From NCBI GenBank assembly GCA_017745235.1, contig JAGHZU010000007.1:148890-212889 (forward strand): 64,000 nt of DNA. Direction: 5' to 3'. The stretch is from Caulobacter sp. Lineage in GTDB: Bacteria > Pseudomonadota > Alphaproteobacteria > Caulobacterales > Caulobacteraceae. The notes beneath the pieces were generated by a model. That model ran no database searches. It saw only the letters and a list, made by a program, of their open reading frames with translations, and had not been told where the DNA came from. How positions within the stretch are numbered: position 1 is the stretch's first letter; every line of letters begins with the position of its first letter. A program made the translations under genes and the position numbers. Positions 25,648 through 34,155 of the stretch are shown in pieces.

Positions 25648-27144
25648 TCACTTCATCGTCGGGATGACGAAGGCGCTGTCCTCGACCTCGCCTTCCGGCC
25701 AGCGGGCCGTGATCGTCTTGATCTTGGTGTAGAACTTCACGCCCTCCACCCCATGCTGGTTGGTGTCGCCGAAGGCGCTGCGCTTCCAGCCGCCGAAGGT
25801 GTGATAGGCCACCGGCACCGGGATCGGCACGTTGATGCCGACCATGCCGACATTGACCCGGCTAGCGAACTCGCGAGCGGCCCGGCCATTGCGGGTGAAG
25901 ATCGCCACGCCGTTGCCGTACTGGTGCTCGGACGGCAGGGCCAGGGCCTCCTCGAAGCTCTCGGCGCGGACGATCTGCAGCACCGGACCGAAGATCTCCT
26001 CCTGGTAGGTCTTCATGCCCTTCTTGACGCCGTCGAACAGCGACGGACCGATGAAGAAGCCCTTCTCGTAGCCCTGCAGGTGAAAGTCGCGGCCGTCGAC
26101 CACGAGTTCCGCGCCCTCTTCCTGGCCGATGCGGATGTAGTCGGCGATCTTGGCGCGATGCTGGGCGCTGACCACCGGGCCGTAATGGGCGTCGGCGTCG
26201 GTCGAAACGCCAACCTTCAACGTGTCGATCTCGGCCACCAGGCGCTCGCGCAGTTCGTCGGCGGTCTTCTTGCCGACCGGCACGACCACCGGCAGGGCCA
26301 TGCAGCGCTCGCCGGCCGAGCCGAACGCCGCGCCCGACAGGTCCTTGACCACCTGGGCCATGTCGGCGTCGGGCAGGACGATGCCGTGGTTCTTGGCGCC
26401 GCCCATGGCCTGGACGCGCTTCCCGTGCGCCGTGCCGGTCTGGTAGACATAGTGGGCGATGTCGCTGCTGCCGACAAAGCTGACGGCCTTGATGTCCGGG
26501 TGGGTCAGGATCGCGTCGACGGCGCTCTTGTCGCCGTGGATTACGTTCAGCACGCCCGCCGGCGCGCCAGCTTCCATCATCAGTTCGGCCAGTTTCACCG
26601 GCACGGTCGGATCTTTCTCCGACGGCTTGAGAATGAAGCTGTTGCCCACGGCGATGGCGATGCCGAACATCCACATCGGGATCATGGCCGGGAAATTGAA
26701 CGGCGTGATGCCCGCGGCCACGCCCAGCGGCTGGCGCATCGAATAGACGTCGATGCCGGGGCCCGCGCCCTCGGTGTACTCGCCCTTGAGGATGTGGGGG
26801 ATGCCACAGGCGAACTCGATGACCTCCAGACCGCGCTGGATATCGCCCTTGGAGTCGGCGATGACCTTGCCGTGCTCCGACGAGAGGATCTCGGCCAGGG
26901 TGTTCATGTCGCGCTCGATCAGGCGCTTGAAGTCGAACATCACCCGGGCGCGGCGCTGCGGGTTCGTAGCGGCCCAGCCGATCTGGGCCTTGGCGGCGGC
27001 CTGAACGGCGGCGTCGATTTCGGCGTCGGTCGCGAACTGGACCCGGGCCTGGACCTCACCGGTGTTGGGATTGAAGACGTCGCCGAAGCGGCCGGAGGTT
27101 CCGATCAGGGTCTGACCGTTCACGAAATGGGCGATGTCTCGCAT
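25648..27144 (-). CDS. mmsA: CoA-acylating methylmalonate-semialdehyde dehydrogenase
   Basis: A 498-residue aldehyde dehydrogenase that makes propionyl- or acetyl-CoA from (methyl)malonate semialdehyde in valine and myo-inositol breakdown. The catalytic cysteine is Cys281 in FGSAGERCMA. The usual general-base Glu of other ALDHs is absent: the segment reads MGGAKNHGIVLPD, the mark of the MmsA branch. PFNFPAMIPMWM and SFVGSSDIAHY complete the NAD site. ATG at 27144 has AGGGAGCG before it. Neither mmsB nor inositol genes are adjacent, so the pathway context is not shown by neighbours. Confidence 0.95.
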   Translation of the reverse strand: MRDIAHFVNGQTLIGTSGRFGDVFNPNTGEVQARVQFATDAEIDAAVQAAAKAQIGWAATNPQRRARVMFDFKRLIERDMNTLAEILSSEHGKVIADSKGDIQRGLEVIEFACGIPHILKGEYTEGAGPGIDVYSMRQPLGVAAGITPFNFPAMIPMWMFGIAIAVGNSFILKPSEKDPTVPVKLAELMMEAGAPAGVLNVIHGDKSAVDAILTHPDIKAVSFVGSSDIAHYVYQTGTAHGKRVQAMGGAKNHGIVLPDADMAQVVKDLSGAAFGSAGERCMALPVVVPVGKKTADELRERLVAEIDTLKVGVSTDADAHYGPVVSAQHRAKIADYIRIGQEEGAELVVDGRDFHLQGYEKGFFIGPSLFDGVKKGMKTYQEEIFGPVLQIVRAESFEEALALPSEHQYGNGVAIFTRNGRAAREFASRVNVGMVGINVPIPVPVAYHTFGGWKRSAFGDTNQHGVEGVKFYTKIKTITARWPEGEVEDSAFVIPTMK

Positions 27145-27222
27145 GATGCGCTCCCTAACGCTGTTTTGCGCGTCAATAGCATCCAAGGTTCACGCCGTAT
27201 CGCGCGAAATCCTGCCTGAAGA

Positions 27223-27747
27223 TCATTCCGCGTCCACATGGACGCGCCGGAACCGTCCCTGCAAGTAGACCAGCGGCTCGTGGTCCGGATCGTAGCGCAG
27301 CTTCACCACTCGCCCGACATAGACCCGGTGGTCGCCGGCGTCGAAGACATGGTGGGTCTCGCATTCGAAATTGGCCATGCAGCCAGGCAGGATCGGCACG
27401 CCCGTACGCCACGTCTCGGTCTCGAGCCCCGCGAAACGGTCGGATTCCTTCTGCACGAACTGGCGGGCCAGGGCCTGGTGGTCGGCGTGCAGCACGTTGA
27501 CGGCGAAACGCCCGGCCGTGTCCAGGGCTGGCAGGCTGGCCGAGTTCAGGTCGACGCAGATCAGGGCCAGCGGCGGCTTCAGCGACACCGAAGTGAACGA
27601 ATTGGCGGTCAGGCCCACGCGGCGACCGTCCTCCCCCAGCGTGGTGACCACCGTCACCCCCGTCGTGAAGCATCCGAACGCATTGCGCAGAGCCCGGGCG
27701 TCGTGCTCGGCGCCCTCCCCCAGTTCGATCGTAACCGCCTTACTCAT
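27223..27747 (-). CDS. Flavin reductase-like FMN-binding protein
   Basis: A 174-residue split-barrel flavin reductase. The FMN site pattern is clear: FTTGVTVVTTLGEDGRRVGLTANSFTSVSLKPPLALICVD, then GRFAVNVLHADHQALARQF, then HHVFDAGDHRVYVGRVVKL. Such proteins reduce free FMN with NAD(P)H for a separate monooxygenase, or serve as diflavin pads. No monooxygenase gene is adjacent. ATG at 27747 is chosen because the alternative longer frame has no flavin-reductase similarity. It ends 78 bases before mmsA begins and 40 bases after the JmjC-like gene on the same strand. Confidence 0.9.
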   Translation of the reverse strand: MSKAVTIELGEGAEHDARALRNAFGCFTTGVTVVTTLGEDGRRVGLTANSFTSVSLKPPLALICVDLNSASLPALDTAGRFAVNVLHADHQALARQFVQKESDRFAGLETETWRTGVPILPGCMANFECETHHVFDAGDHRVYVGRVVKLRYDPDHEPLVYLQGRFRRVHVDAE

Positions 27748-27787
27748 CGCCACTAGCAGTGGGGCAAAGCGCGGCGGCGGGCAAGCG

Positions 27788-28711
27788 CTAGGCTTGGGCG
27801 CGCTCCACCAAAACGCCCGGCCGGCTCGCGTCCAGGCCGAAGGTGACCGGCAGGTGACGCACATGAGGCGTCTGCAGGCTTAGGGCCTTGGCTCCCCGCG
27901 CCACGGCCAGCTTGCCCAAGGCCGTGGGGCCGAAGCCGTCCTGGATGCGCGGCCGGGCGCCCAGGCGGCGGCGCAACACGCCATTGGCGTAGATGACGTT
28001 GGCTCGCATCAGGGCCGGCGGGGTCATGAATTCGATCGAGATCGAGACGTTCAGCATCGGACCGTTCTCGATCCGGTGCGGGGCGTTCTGCTTCCAGGTG
28101 ACCATCTTGCCCGGCGTCAGGTCCACGCACTGGGCGCCGGCGTCCCAGGCCGGATCGAAAGCGAACTGCTCGGCGGTCTCGCGAAGCACGATCTTCTCAA
28201 GCGCCAGCTCGCCCACATAGGGGTCGGCCACCGGATAGACCCAGACCCTCTTCTGGCCCCGGATCTGCCACAGCGACACCAGCGGCACGTCGAGATGGTA
28301 GAAGACCTGGGCGTTGGCGCTGCTGATCAGCATGCCGACGTCGCGCTTGAAGGTTTTCAGGCCCGGCACGCGGGCCTCCTTCTCGGCGAAGATCTCGTCG
28401 GACAGGGCGGCGTATTCCGGCACGAATTCATTGGTCTTGCGCAGGTTCAGCCAGATGCGGCCGGCCTTGGCCGCCTCCAGAAGCTGGTCGCCGGTCAGGT
28501 TCCCCGCCGCGCCCTTGCGCCAGGTGGTCCAGGCCTTTGGGTCCTCGCCCATGGTGAAGACGCCCAGCTGATCGCGCGGATACTGGTCCAGCAGCCGCGC
28601 CAGGCCCTCGTCGTCGAACATCGGCCGCTCGTGCAGGCCGTGCTGGAACATCAGGTTCTCACGGCCGAAAGCCTTGCTCTTCTCCGCGGTCCAATCGCTG
28701 ATGATGCTCAC
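27788..28711 (-). CDS. JmjC/cupin-like dioxygenase-fold protein
   Basis: A 307-residue protein with a cupin-type core. An HxD pair lies in FYHLDVPLVSLWQIRGQKRVWVYP and a later His in WKQNAPHRIEN, the arrangement of an iron-binding jelly roll; the middle block resembles JmjC-like proteins in alphaproteobacteria. The N-terminal 100 residues contain FQHGLHERPMFDDEGLARLLDQYP and a possible helical domain. GTG at 28711 overlaps the glycosyltransferase stop by 4 bases (GTGA), so the pair is coupled. Possible role: hydroxylation of a sugar or peptide in polysaccharide synthesis. Function is not established; the substrate is unknown. Confidence 0.65.
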   Translation of the reverse strand: MSIISDWTAEKSKAFGRENLMFQHGLHERPMFDDEGLARLLDQYPRDQLGVFTMGEDPKAWTTWRKGAAGNLTGDQLLEAAKAGRIWLNLRKTNEFVPEYAALSDEIFAEKEARVPGLKTFKRDVGMLISSANAQVFYHLDVPLVSLWQIRGQKRVWVYPVADPYVGELALEKIVLRETAEQFAFDPAWDAGAQCVDLTPGKMVTWKQNAPHRIENGPMLNVSISIEFMTPPALMRANVIYANGVLRRRLGARPRIQDGFGPTALGKLAVARGAKALSLQTPHVRHLPVTFGLDASRPGVLVERAQA

Positions 28712-29625
28712 GCGGTCCTCCCGTAGAATTGGATCTTGAACGGCCCCCACCAGAGGGTCTTGCCCAGGCCGCGGGCGGCCCGGTCCAGCCATTCGGCGCG
28801 ATCGCCAGCCCGGGTCAGCCACTTGAAGCCGGCGACGGCGCCGAACAGGGCGGCCTGGACCACGCCCACCGCCATCCAGCGGGCCACGCCCACCCGGTCG
28901 GGCGGCACGGCGGCGGCGCAGTGGGCGCTGGGGCCTTGGCCGTAGGCGAAGGCGCGGCGGATCGTGTAGTCCAGGCTGAGACGGTCAGGCACGGGGTCTT
29001 CCCAGACCCACGCCGCAGGTTCCCAGGCGAAAGTCGCCCCGCCGGCCCGCATGTGGCCGAACAGCATGTCGTCCTCGCCGCCGATGTGGTTGCGCTCGAC
29101 GGCGAAGGGGGCGACGGGGTCCGGCAGCGACGCGCGCCGCAGCAGGCTGTCGCCGCAGCCATAGTAGTGGTCGATGACGCCCGCCTCGGCGGGGCCCTCC
29201 CGCGAGAAGAAGCGCTCGAGATAGTCGCGATGGCGGATCACCTGAGCCGGGGCCCGGGCGCGGACCGGGCCGAAGACGACATCGGCGCCATAGCGGGCCT
29301 GGGCCGCCAGCAGCGCGGCCAGCCAGCCCTCCGGCGCCTCCTCGTCGTCGTCCAGGAAGGCGATCAGCTCGCCGCTCGCCTTGGCCATGCCGGCGTTGCG
29401 GGCATGCGCCACGCCAGGACGCGGTTCGTGCACGTAGTGAACAGGGCAAGGCGCGCCGGCCGCCAGTAGGGCGGCGGCGTCCCGGGCCGAGGGGATCTGG
29501 TCGTTGTCGACGATCACCAGCTCCAGCGCAGCGAAGTCGACGCCGACCTGGGCAAACACCGAACGGGCCGCGACGGACAGGCCGTCGAGGCGTCGCTGGG
29601 TGGGGATCATGACCGTAACGCGCAT
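28708..29625 (-). CDS. Glycosyltransferase family 2
   Basis: A 305-residue enzyme transferring sugar from a nucleotide donor. GT-A fold marks are VTVMIPTQRRLDGLSVAARSVF, LELVIVDND, the acceptor-side RPGVAHARNAGMAKASGELIAFLDDDEEAPEGWL with the metal-binding DDD motif, and GGEDDMLFGHMRAGG, the usual catalytic ED pair. A hydrophobic tail (GVVQAALFGAVAGFKWL) suggests membrane association. It lies between the JmjC-like gene (4-base overlap) and a FemAB-type acetyltransferase gene 69 bases upstream. The set looks like a surface-polysaccharide modification group. Confidence 0.92.
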   Translation of the reverse strand: MRVTVMIPTQRRLDGLSVAARSVFAQVGVDFAALELVIVDNDQIPSARDAAALLAAGAPCPVHYVHEPRPGVAHARNAGMAKASGELIAFLDDDEEAPEGWLAALLAAQARYGADVVFGPVRARAPAQVIRHRDYLERFFSREGPAEAGVIDHYYGCGDSLLRRASLPDPVAPFAVERNHIGGEDDMLFGHMRAGGATFAWEPAAWVWEDPVPDRLSLDYTIRRAFAYGQGPSAHCAAAVPPDRVGVARWMAVGVVQAALFGAVAGFKWLTRAGDRAEWLDRAARGLGKTLWWGPFKIQFYGRTA

Positions 29626-29694
29626 AGGGTCTCACCCGGAACCTGCTCTTCCTTCACGGCCACGCTAGCCGGAAAAGATGAACAGGTCGGTTCC

Positions 29695-30831
29695 TCAGCT
29701 GGCTCGGCGCTGGGCCTGGCCAGCCACGGCGTGGACCAGGCCGCGCATGCGTCCCCCCATGGTCAGCTCGACGCTGGCGATGGCGTCCATGCGACGGGTC
29801 AGCTTGCCCACCGGACCCGCGCCGCGGGCGCCGGCCAGGGTCAGGACGTTGTCGAGCGAATTGGCGACACGGCCGGCCATGCTGGCGGCGGTCGCCGTGC
29901 CGTCGGCGATCTGCACCTGGCTGAGGGCGTAGGCGCCCTTGTAGTGGTCGTGACCGGGGCCAAGGTCGTAGCGGTCCAGGCCCAGTTCCGGCATGGCGGC
30001 GATGGCCCGCAGGAAGAAGACCTGGCCCGGCGAGTAGTCCGCGAAGGCCGGGTTCGTCGAGGCGATCCACGGGTGGTAGACCCCGTTCAGGCGCACGCCG
30101 AAATGGCCCGCCACCAGTTGGTCGCCGGCATAGAGGCAGATCATCAGCCCCTGGAACGAGCCGTCCTGGTTCTCGAACAGGTCGGTCATCAGGTCGCGGG
30201 TCCAGTCGGGGCCGAGGAAGTCATGGACGCCGGTGCGCGCCAGCTGCTCGCGCTTCCAGGCGATCAGTTGGTCGAAGGCCTGGCGGGAACGGTCGCCGCC
30301 GACCAGCTCGACCGCGCCGACCTCGCGCTCCAGCTTGTTGTCCAGGCGACGCCAGTTCTTGATCTTCTTCGGGCTGGCCGCGCGGACGGCCTCCAGATAG
30401 GTGGCGGCGTCGGTGTTGCCCAGGGCGATGACGTGGGCGGTCTTCAGCTCGGCCTGGCCGAAGACGCCGTAGGGATCGATCAGGCCGGTGTAGCGGTACG
30501 AGACGAGATCGGCGGCGCGCAGGACCTCGCCGCCGGTCAGGTCGGCGTCCCGCCGCGAGACGAGACCGTGATAGTCCGAGAGCGGCGAGCCGATGGCCCT
30601 GGCCGTGCCGCCCGGGCGACGGTGGTGAGGCAGAAAGCCCAGGGTCTGGCCGTCGCGACGGATGACGGCCACACGGGCGTCGTCGCGGACCCGGCCCACG
30701 GCCTGGGCGAAGTCGGGACCCATCAGCGGGTTGGTGAAAGCCGGTTCCGCCGCCGCCAGCACGCGCCACAGCGCGACATCCTCGGGAGCGAGGTGACGCG
30801 GGTGAAGGATTTCAACGTCCAGATTGGCCAT
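29695..30831 (-). CDS. FemAB/CelD-like GNAT acyltransferase
   Basis: A 378-residue protein of the FemAB/CelD type (double GNAT fold). Marks are the C-terminal block GQVFFLRAIAAMPELGLDRYDLGPGHDHYKGAYALS and the AGDQLVAGHFGVRLNGVYHPWIAS strand pair. Related proteins acylate amino sugars in surface polysaccharides; Caulobacter HfsK, which acts on holdfast, belongs to this general group, but I cannot show orthology. The N-terminus MANLDVEILHPRHL at 30831 is a natural start. It precedes the glycosyltransferase gene on the same strand and probably belongs to the same transcript. Confidence 0.75.
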   Translation of the reverse strand: MANLDVEILHPRHLAPEDVALWRVLAAAEPAFTNPLMGPDFAQAVGRVRDDARVAVIRRDGQTLGFLPHHRRPGGTARAIGSPLSDYHGLVSRRDADLTGGEVLRAADLVSYRYTGLIDPYGVFGQAELKTAHVIALGNTDAATYLEAVRAASPKKIKNWRRLDNKLEREVGAVELVGGDRSRQAFDQLIAWKREQLARTGVHDFLGPDWTRDLMTDLFENQDGSFQGLMICLYAGDQLVAGHFGVRLNGVYHPWIASTNPAFADYSPGQVFFLRAIAAMPELGLDRYDLGPGHDHYKGAYALSQVQIADGTATAASMAGRVANSLDNVLTLAGARGAGPVGKLTRRMDAIASVELTMGGRMRGLVHAVAGQAQRRAS

Positions 30832-30903
30832 GTGTCCCGTTCCGATCCGCTTTGGGAAAGACGGGGACAGGATTGCAACCGCCGGGCCACACGGCCTCGC
30901 CCG

Positions 30904-31398
30904 TCAGGCGAACGTGGCTTTCAGGATCGTCTCGATGCCCAGCTGGTCGACGGCGTCGAAGGCGGCGGGACGGTCGGAGTCGACGTCGAACACCGCCAGC
31001 AACGTTCCGGAGGCGTCGAACACGGGCACGACGATCTCACTTTGGGACCGGCTGTCGCAGGCGATGTGGCCGGGGAAGGCGTGGACGTCCTCGACGAGCT
31101 GGGTGCGTCCCGTTTCGGCCGCCGCGCCGCAGACGCCGCGCCCGAAGGCGATGCGCAGGCAGCCCAGGGTGCCCTGGTAGGGACCCACGACCAGCTCGCG
31201 TTCCTTGGCCGGGTCGACCACGTAGAAGCCGGTCCAGAAATAGTGGTCGAAGCTGTTGGCCAGCATCGAGGCCACGGTGGCCATGCGGGCGGTCAGGTTC
31301 GGCTCGCCGCCCAGGACCGAGGCGATCTCGTCGGCCACCTCGGCGTAGCGGGCGGCCTTGTCGGCGGAGAGGGTCTTGTCGTTGAAAGCTTCGGCCAT
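30904..31398 (-). CDS. msrC: Free methionine-(R)-sulfoxide reductase (GAF fold)
   Basis: A 164-residue GAF-domain enzyme that repairs free methionine-R-sulfoxide. The catalytic and resolving cysteines are Cys80, Cys90 and Cys114, with spacing of 10 and 24 residues, the same as Cys84/94/118 of the E. coli enzyme. The substrate-pocket segments FWTGFYVVD, GRGVCGAAAETG and HIACDSRSQSEIVVPV are conserved. ATG at 31398 is the only sensible start. The gene stands alone between the chemoreceptor gene and the acyltransferase gene. Confidence 0.96.
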   Translation of the reverse strand: MAEAFNDKTLSADKAARYAEVADEIASVLGGEPNLTARMATVASMLANSFDHYFWTGFYVVDPAKERELVVGPYQGTLGCLRIAFGRGVCGAAAETGRTQLVEDVHAFPGHIACDSRSQSEIVVPVFDASGTLLAVFDVDSDRPAAFDAVDQLGIETILKATFA

Positions 31399-31453
31399 GG
31401 CCGGGGATATAGCGCGGCCGGGCCGGTTTGCGAGGGGTTTCGACGCCCCGGCC

Positions 31454-33799
31454 TCAGAACTCCTCCCATTCGCCGGGCCGCGAGCGCGGGGCGATCTTCA
31501 GGGCGTTGGCGCCCTGGACGTAGCGTTCGCGAAAGGCCTCGCGGCGGGCCGGCGCGGGAACTTCGCGGCGGACCGGACGCTCCTGCCCCGGACGGGGGCG
31601 CATCTCGTGGATCTCGGCCCCCACCTGGAAGCGGCCGATCAGGCGCTCCAGCTCGGCGGCCTCGGACGCCAGGGCGTGGCTGGCGGCGGTCGACTGCTCG
31701 ACCATGGCCGCGTTCTGCTGGGTGACCTGATCCATCTGGTTCACGGCGGCGTTGACCTCGGCCAGGCCCACGGCCTGCTCCTTGGACGAGGCGGCGATCT
31801 CGCCGACCAGGTCGTTGATCTCGACTACCTGGGAGAGGATCTGCTGCAGGGTCTCGCCGGTCTCGCCCACCAGCTTCACCCCCTTGTCGACCTGCTGGCT
31901 GGAGTCGCGGATCAGGCCCTTGATCTCCTTGGCGGCGTCGGCGCTGCGCTGGGCCAGGGCGCGCACTTCCGAGGCCACGACCGCGAAGCCGCGGCCGGCG
32001 TCGCCAGCTCGCGCCGCCTCGACTCCGGCGTTGAGGGCCAGGAGGTTGGTCTGGAACGCGATCTCGTCGATGACGCCGATGATCTGGGTGATCGAGCGCG
32101 AGGACTTCTCGATGCCGCCCATGGCCTCGACGGCCTCGCGCACGACCTGGCCGCTGCGTTCGGCGTTGGTCTTGGCGCTCTGGGTGACGCCCCGCGCCTT
32201 CTCGGCGTTGTCGGAGCTCCTGCGCACCGTGGCGGTGATCTGGTCCAGGGCCGCAGCCGTCTGCTCCAGGCCCGCGGCCTGGCGCTCGGTGCGCTGGGAC
32301 AGGTCGTCGGCGGCGGTGGAGATCTCGGCGCAGCCGGTGCGGATGCTGCGGGCGGCGTTCAGGATGCCGGCCATGGTCTGCTGCAGGCTTTCGACCGCGG
32401 CGTTGAAGTCGCGCGGCATCTTGCGGGCTTCGCCGTCGAAGGCGTCTTCCCGCATGCGCCAGATCAGGTCGCCGTCGGCCAGCTTCTCCATGCCCTGCCC
32501 CAGGGTCGCCACGGCGACGGCCTGGGCGCGGGCGAAGGCCTCGGCCTCCTTGGCGTGGCGTTGGCGCTCGGCCTCGGCGATGGCCCGCTCGGCCTCCTGT
32601 TCGGCCCGGACGCGCTGGCCCTGGGCCAGGTCATGGCGGAAGCCGTCGAGGGCGCGGGCGATGACGCCGATCTCGTCGCCGCCCTGCGTGCCGGGCACGG
32701 GCTGGTCGTAGCGGCCGGCGCTGAGGGTGTCGACCGAGCGGGTCAGGTCGGCCAGCGGACGGCGCACCAGGCTGGCGCTGGCGGCGAACAGGGCCAGCAG
32801 TACGGCCAGGGTGATGGCCACGCCGCCGCCGAACAGCAGCTTGGCCAGCCTGTCGGCCGGGCCGGTGATGGCGGCCACCGGCACGTCCATCACCAGGGCC
32901 CAGGTGGTGTTCAGGCCGGGGATGGCGACCGGGCGCACGATGCGCTCCATGGCCGCCTCGCCGTCCTTGACGCCCTCGATGGTCGCCGAGGCCTCGCCCG
33001 ACAGGACCGAGCGCACCTTGTCCGCGCCCGCCTCGGCATAGGGGGTCATGCGCAGGCCGGCGTCGGGGTGGGCCACCCATACGCCCTTGGACGACAGCAG
33101 CATCACCCGGCCGCCGCCCAGGGGCTTGAGCGCGCCCAGGCGGGCCGACAGGTTGGTCAGCGACATGTCCAGGCCGGCCACGCCGATGATCTTGCCGTGC
33201 GACCGCACGGGCATGGCCACCGAGGTCATGGCGATCTGGCCGCCGGCGGCGGTTTCCAGATACGGCTCGACCAGGGTCGGACGGCCGCTATGGGCGGCCT
33301 GCGTGTAGTAGGGCTGGGCGAAGTCGGAGCCGTCGGTCTCGGGCTCCAGCGAGGGCTGGCCGTTCTTGTTGATCCAGTAGACCGAGAAGCGGCCGTCCTT
33401 GTTGGAGGCCAGGGCGGCGTCGCCCACATGCTCGGCGTCCTTGCCGTCGATGGCGTTGGGCTCGGCCATGAACCAGGCGCCCATCACCGAGCCGGAGGCC
33501 ACGGCGTTGGGCTTGACCATGGCCACGAACTTGTCGCGCTCGGAGAGGCCGGCCTCGTGGGCGGCGGCGATCGAGCCCTCCATGGCCCCGGCGGCCGAGG
33601 CGGCGGCCGAGATTTCGTTCTGCACCTGCTGGATGGCGTCGCCGGCCACGGCGTCGGCGTAGCGGTGGCTGAGGCCGGCCACGATTCCGCTGGTATGCGA
33701 CGACACCGCCGCCGCCGCCGCGATCAGCAACAGCCCGATGGCCAGCCCCGCCACCACCACCAGCTTCCACGCGATCGTCAACCGACGGAACGCCGTCAT
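31454..33799 (-). CDS. Methyl-accepting chemotaxis protein with periplasmic Cache sensor
   Basis: A 781-residue chemoreceptor. Order: a transmembrane helix (about 9-30), a periplasmic dCache-type sensor (about 40-280, with SVYWINKNGQPSLEPETDGSDFAQPYYTQAA and GVAGLDMSL), a second helix (about 315-340), HAMP units, and a long signalling coil with the tip motif EIAFQTNLLALNAGVEAARAGDAGRGFAVVASEVRALAQRS. The last five residues are EWEEF, similar to the NWETF tail that docks CheR/CheB in enteric receptors. ATG at 33799 has GGGAGATTCGG before it. A CtrA-like box lies 50 bases upstream. The ligand is unknown. Confidence 0.95.
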   Translation of the reverse strand: MTAFRRLTIAWKLVVVAGLAIGLLLIAAAAAVSSHTSGIVAGLSHRYADAVAGDAIQQVQNEISAAASAAGAMEGSIAAAHEAGLSERDKFVAMVKPNAVASGSVMGAWFMAEPNAIDGKDAEHVGDAALASNKDGRFSVYWINKNGQPSLEPETDGSDFAQPYYTQAAHSGRPTLVEPYLETAAGGQIAMTSVAMPVRSHGKIIGVAGLDMSLTNLSARLGALKPLGGGRVMLLSSKGVWVAHPDAGLRMTPYAEAGADKVRSVLSGEASATIEGVKDGEAAMERIVRPVAIPGLNTTWALVMDVPVAAITGPADRLAKLLFGGGVAITLAVLLALFAASASLVRRPLADLTRSVDTLSAGRYDQPVPGTQGGDEIGVIARALDGFRHDLAQGQRVRAEQEAERAIAEAERQRHAKEAEAFARAQAVAVATLGQGMEKLADGDLIWRMREDAFDGEARKMPRDFNAAVESLQQTMAGILNAARSIRTGCAEISTAADDLSQRTERQAAGLEQTAAALDQITATVRRSSDNAEKARGVTQSAKTNAERSGQVVREAVEAMGGIEKSSRSITQIIGVIDEIAFQTNLLALNAGVEAARAGDAGRGFAVVASEVRALAQRSADAAKEIKGLIRDSSQQVDKGVKLVGETGETLQQILSQVVEINDLVGEIAASSKEQAVGLAEVNAAVNQMDQVTQQNAAMVEQSTAASHALASEAAELERLIGRFQVGAEIHEMRPRPGQERPVRREVPAPARREAFRERYVQGANALKIAPRSRPGEWEEF

Positions 33800-33848
33800 C
33801 CGAATCTCCCGGCCCATCAGGGGTTTATCGAGGAATGACCGGCGATTC

Positions 33849-33865
33849 CTAACGACGCATTAACC
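33849..33865 (-). promoter_or_regulatory. CtrA-type box before the chemoreceptor gene
   Basis: CTAA-CGACGCA-TTAACC fits the CtrA site TTAA-N7-TTAA(C) with one mismatch in the first half. The right half reads TTAACCAT (33860-33867), a known CtrA half-site. It is about 50-66 bases upstream of the start at 33799. Cell-cycle control of chemoreceptor genes by CtrA is established in Caulobacter, so the placement is plausible. Confidence 0.5.
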
Positions 33866-33924
33866 ATGACGCAGGCGCGACATTTTGGCGGGGTAGGAGT
33901 CCGGCCTGCGCCCCTGATCCGCTC

Positions 33925-34155
33925 ATCCCCGCGAAGGCGGGGATCCAAGCGGGATTTCGGATGGGGCCGTGCGGTTTGGGCGTCCTCCGCTTCTGACTGA
34001 TCCTCGGCTTGCGTCCCCGTCTTTGCAGGGATGAGCGGTGGAGGGGGTGCGAGCCTACTCGCCCCCTCCGCGCCTTCGGCGCTCCTCCCCCGGAGGGGGA
34101 AGAATAGGTCCGTGCGATCCGCCCCCTATGGGGGCGGACAGGCGGCGTAGCCGCC
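33925..34155. repeat. Cluster of five hairpins (REP-like)
   Basis: Consecutive inverted repeats: ATCCCCGC-gaag-GCGGGGAT (33925-33944), GCGCC-TTC-GGCGC (34069-34082 region), CCCCC-GGA-GGGGG (34087-34099 region), TCCGCCCCC-TAT-GGGGGCGGA (34118-34138) and GGCGGC-GTA-GCCGCC (34141-34155). The first contains the common 'CCCCGCGAAGGCGGGG' repetitive core found in many proteobacterial intergenic spaces. Confidence 0.65.

Noticed and set aside
25258..27219. Plus-strand open frame of 653 codons over mmsA
   Set aside because: Antisense shadow of mmsA with no recognisable domain.
31358..33838. Plus-strand open frame of 826 codons over the chemoreceptor
   Set aside because: It is antisense to an unambiguous chemoreceptor; composition is that of a GC-rich shadow.
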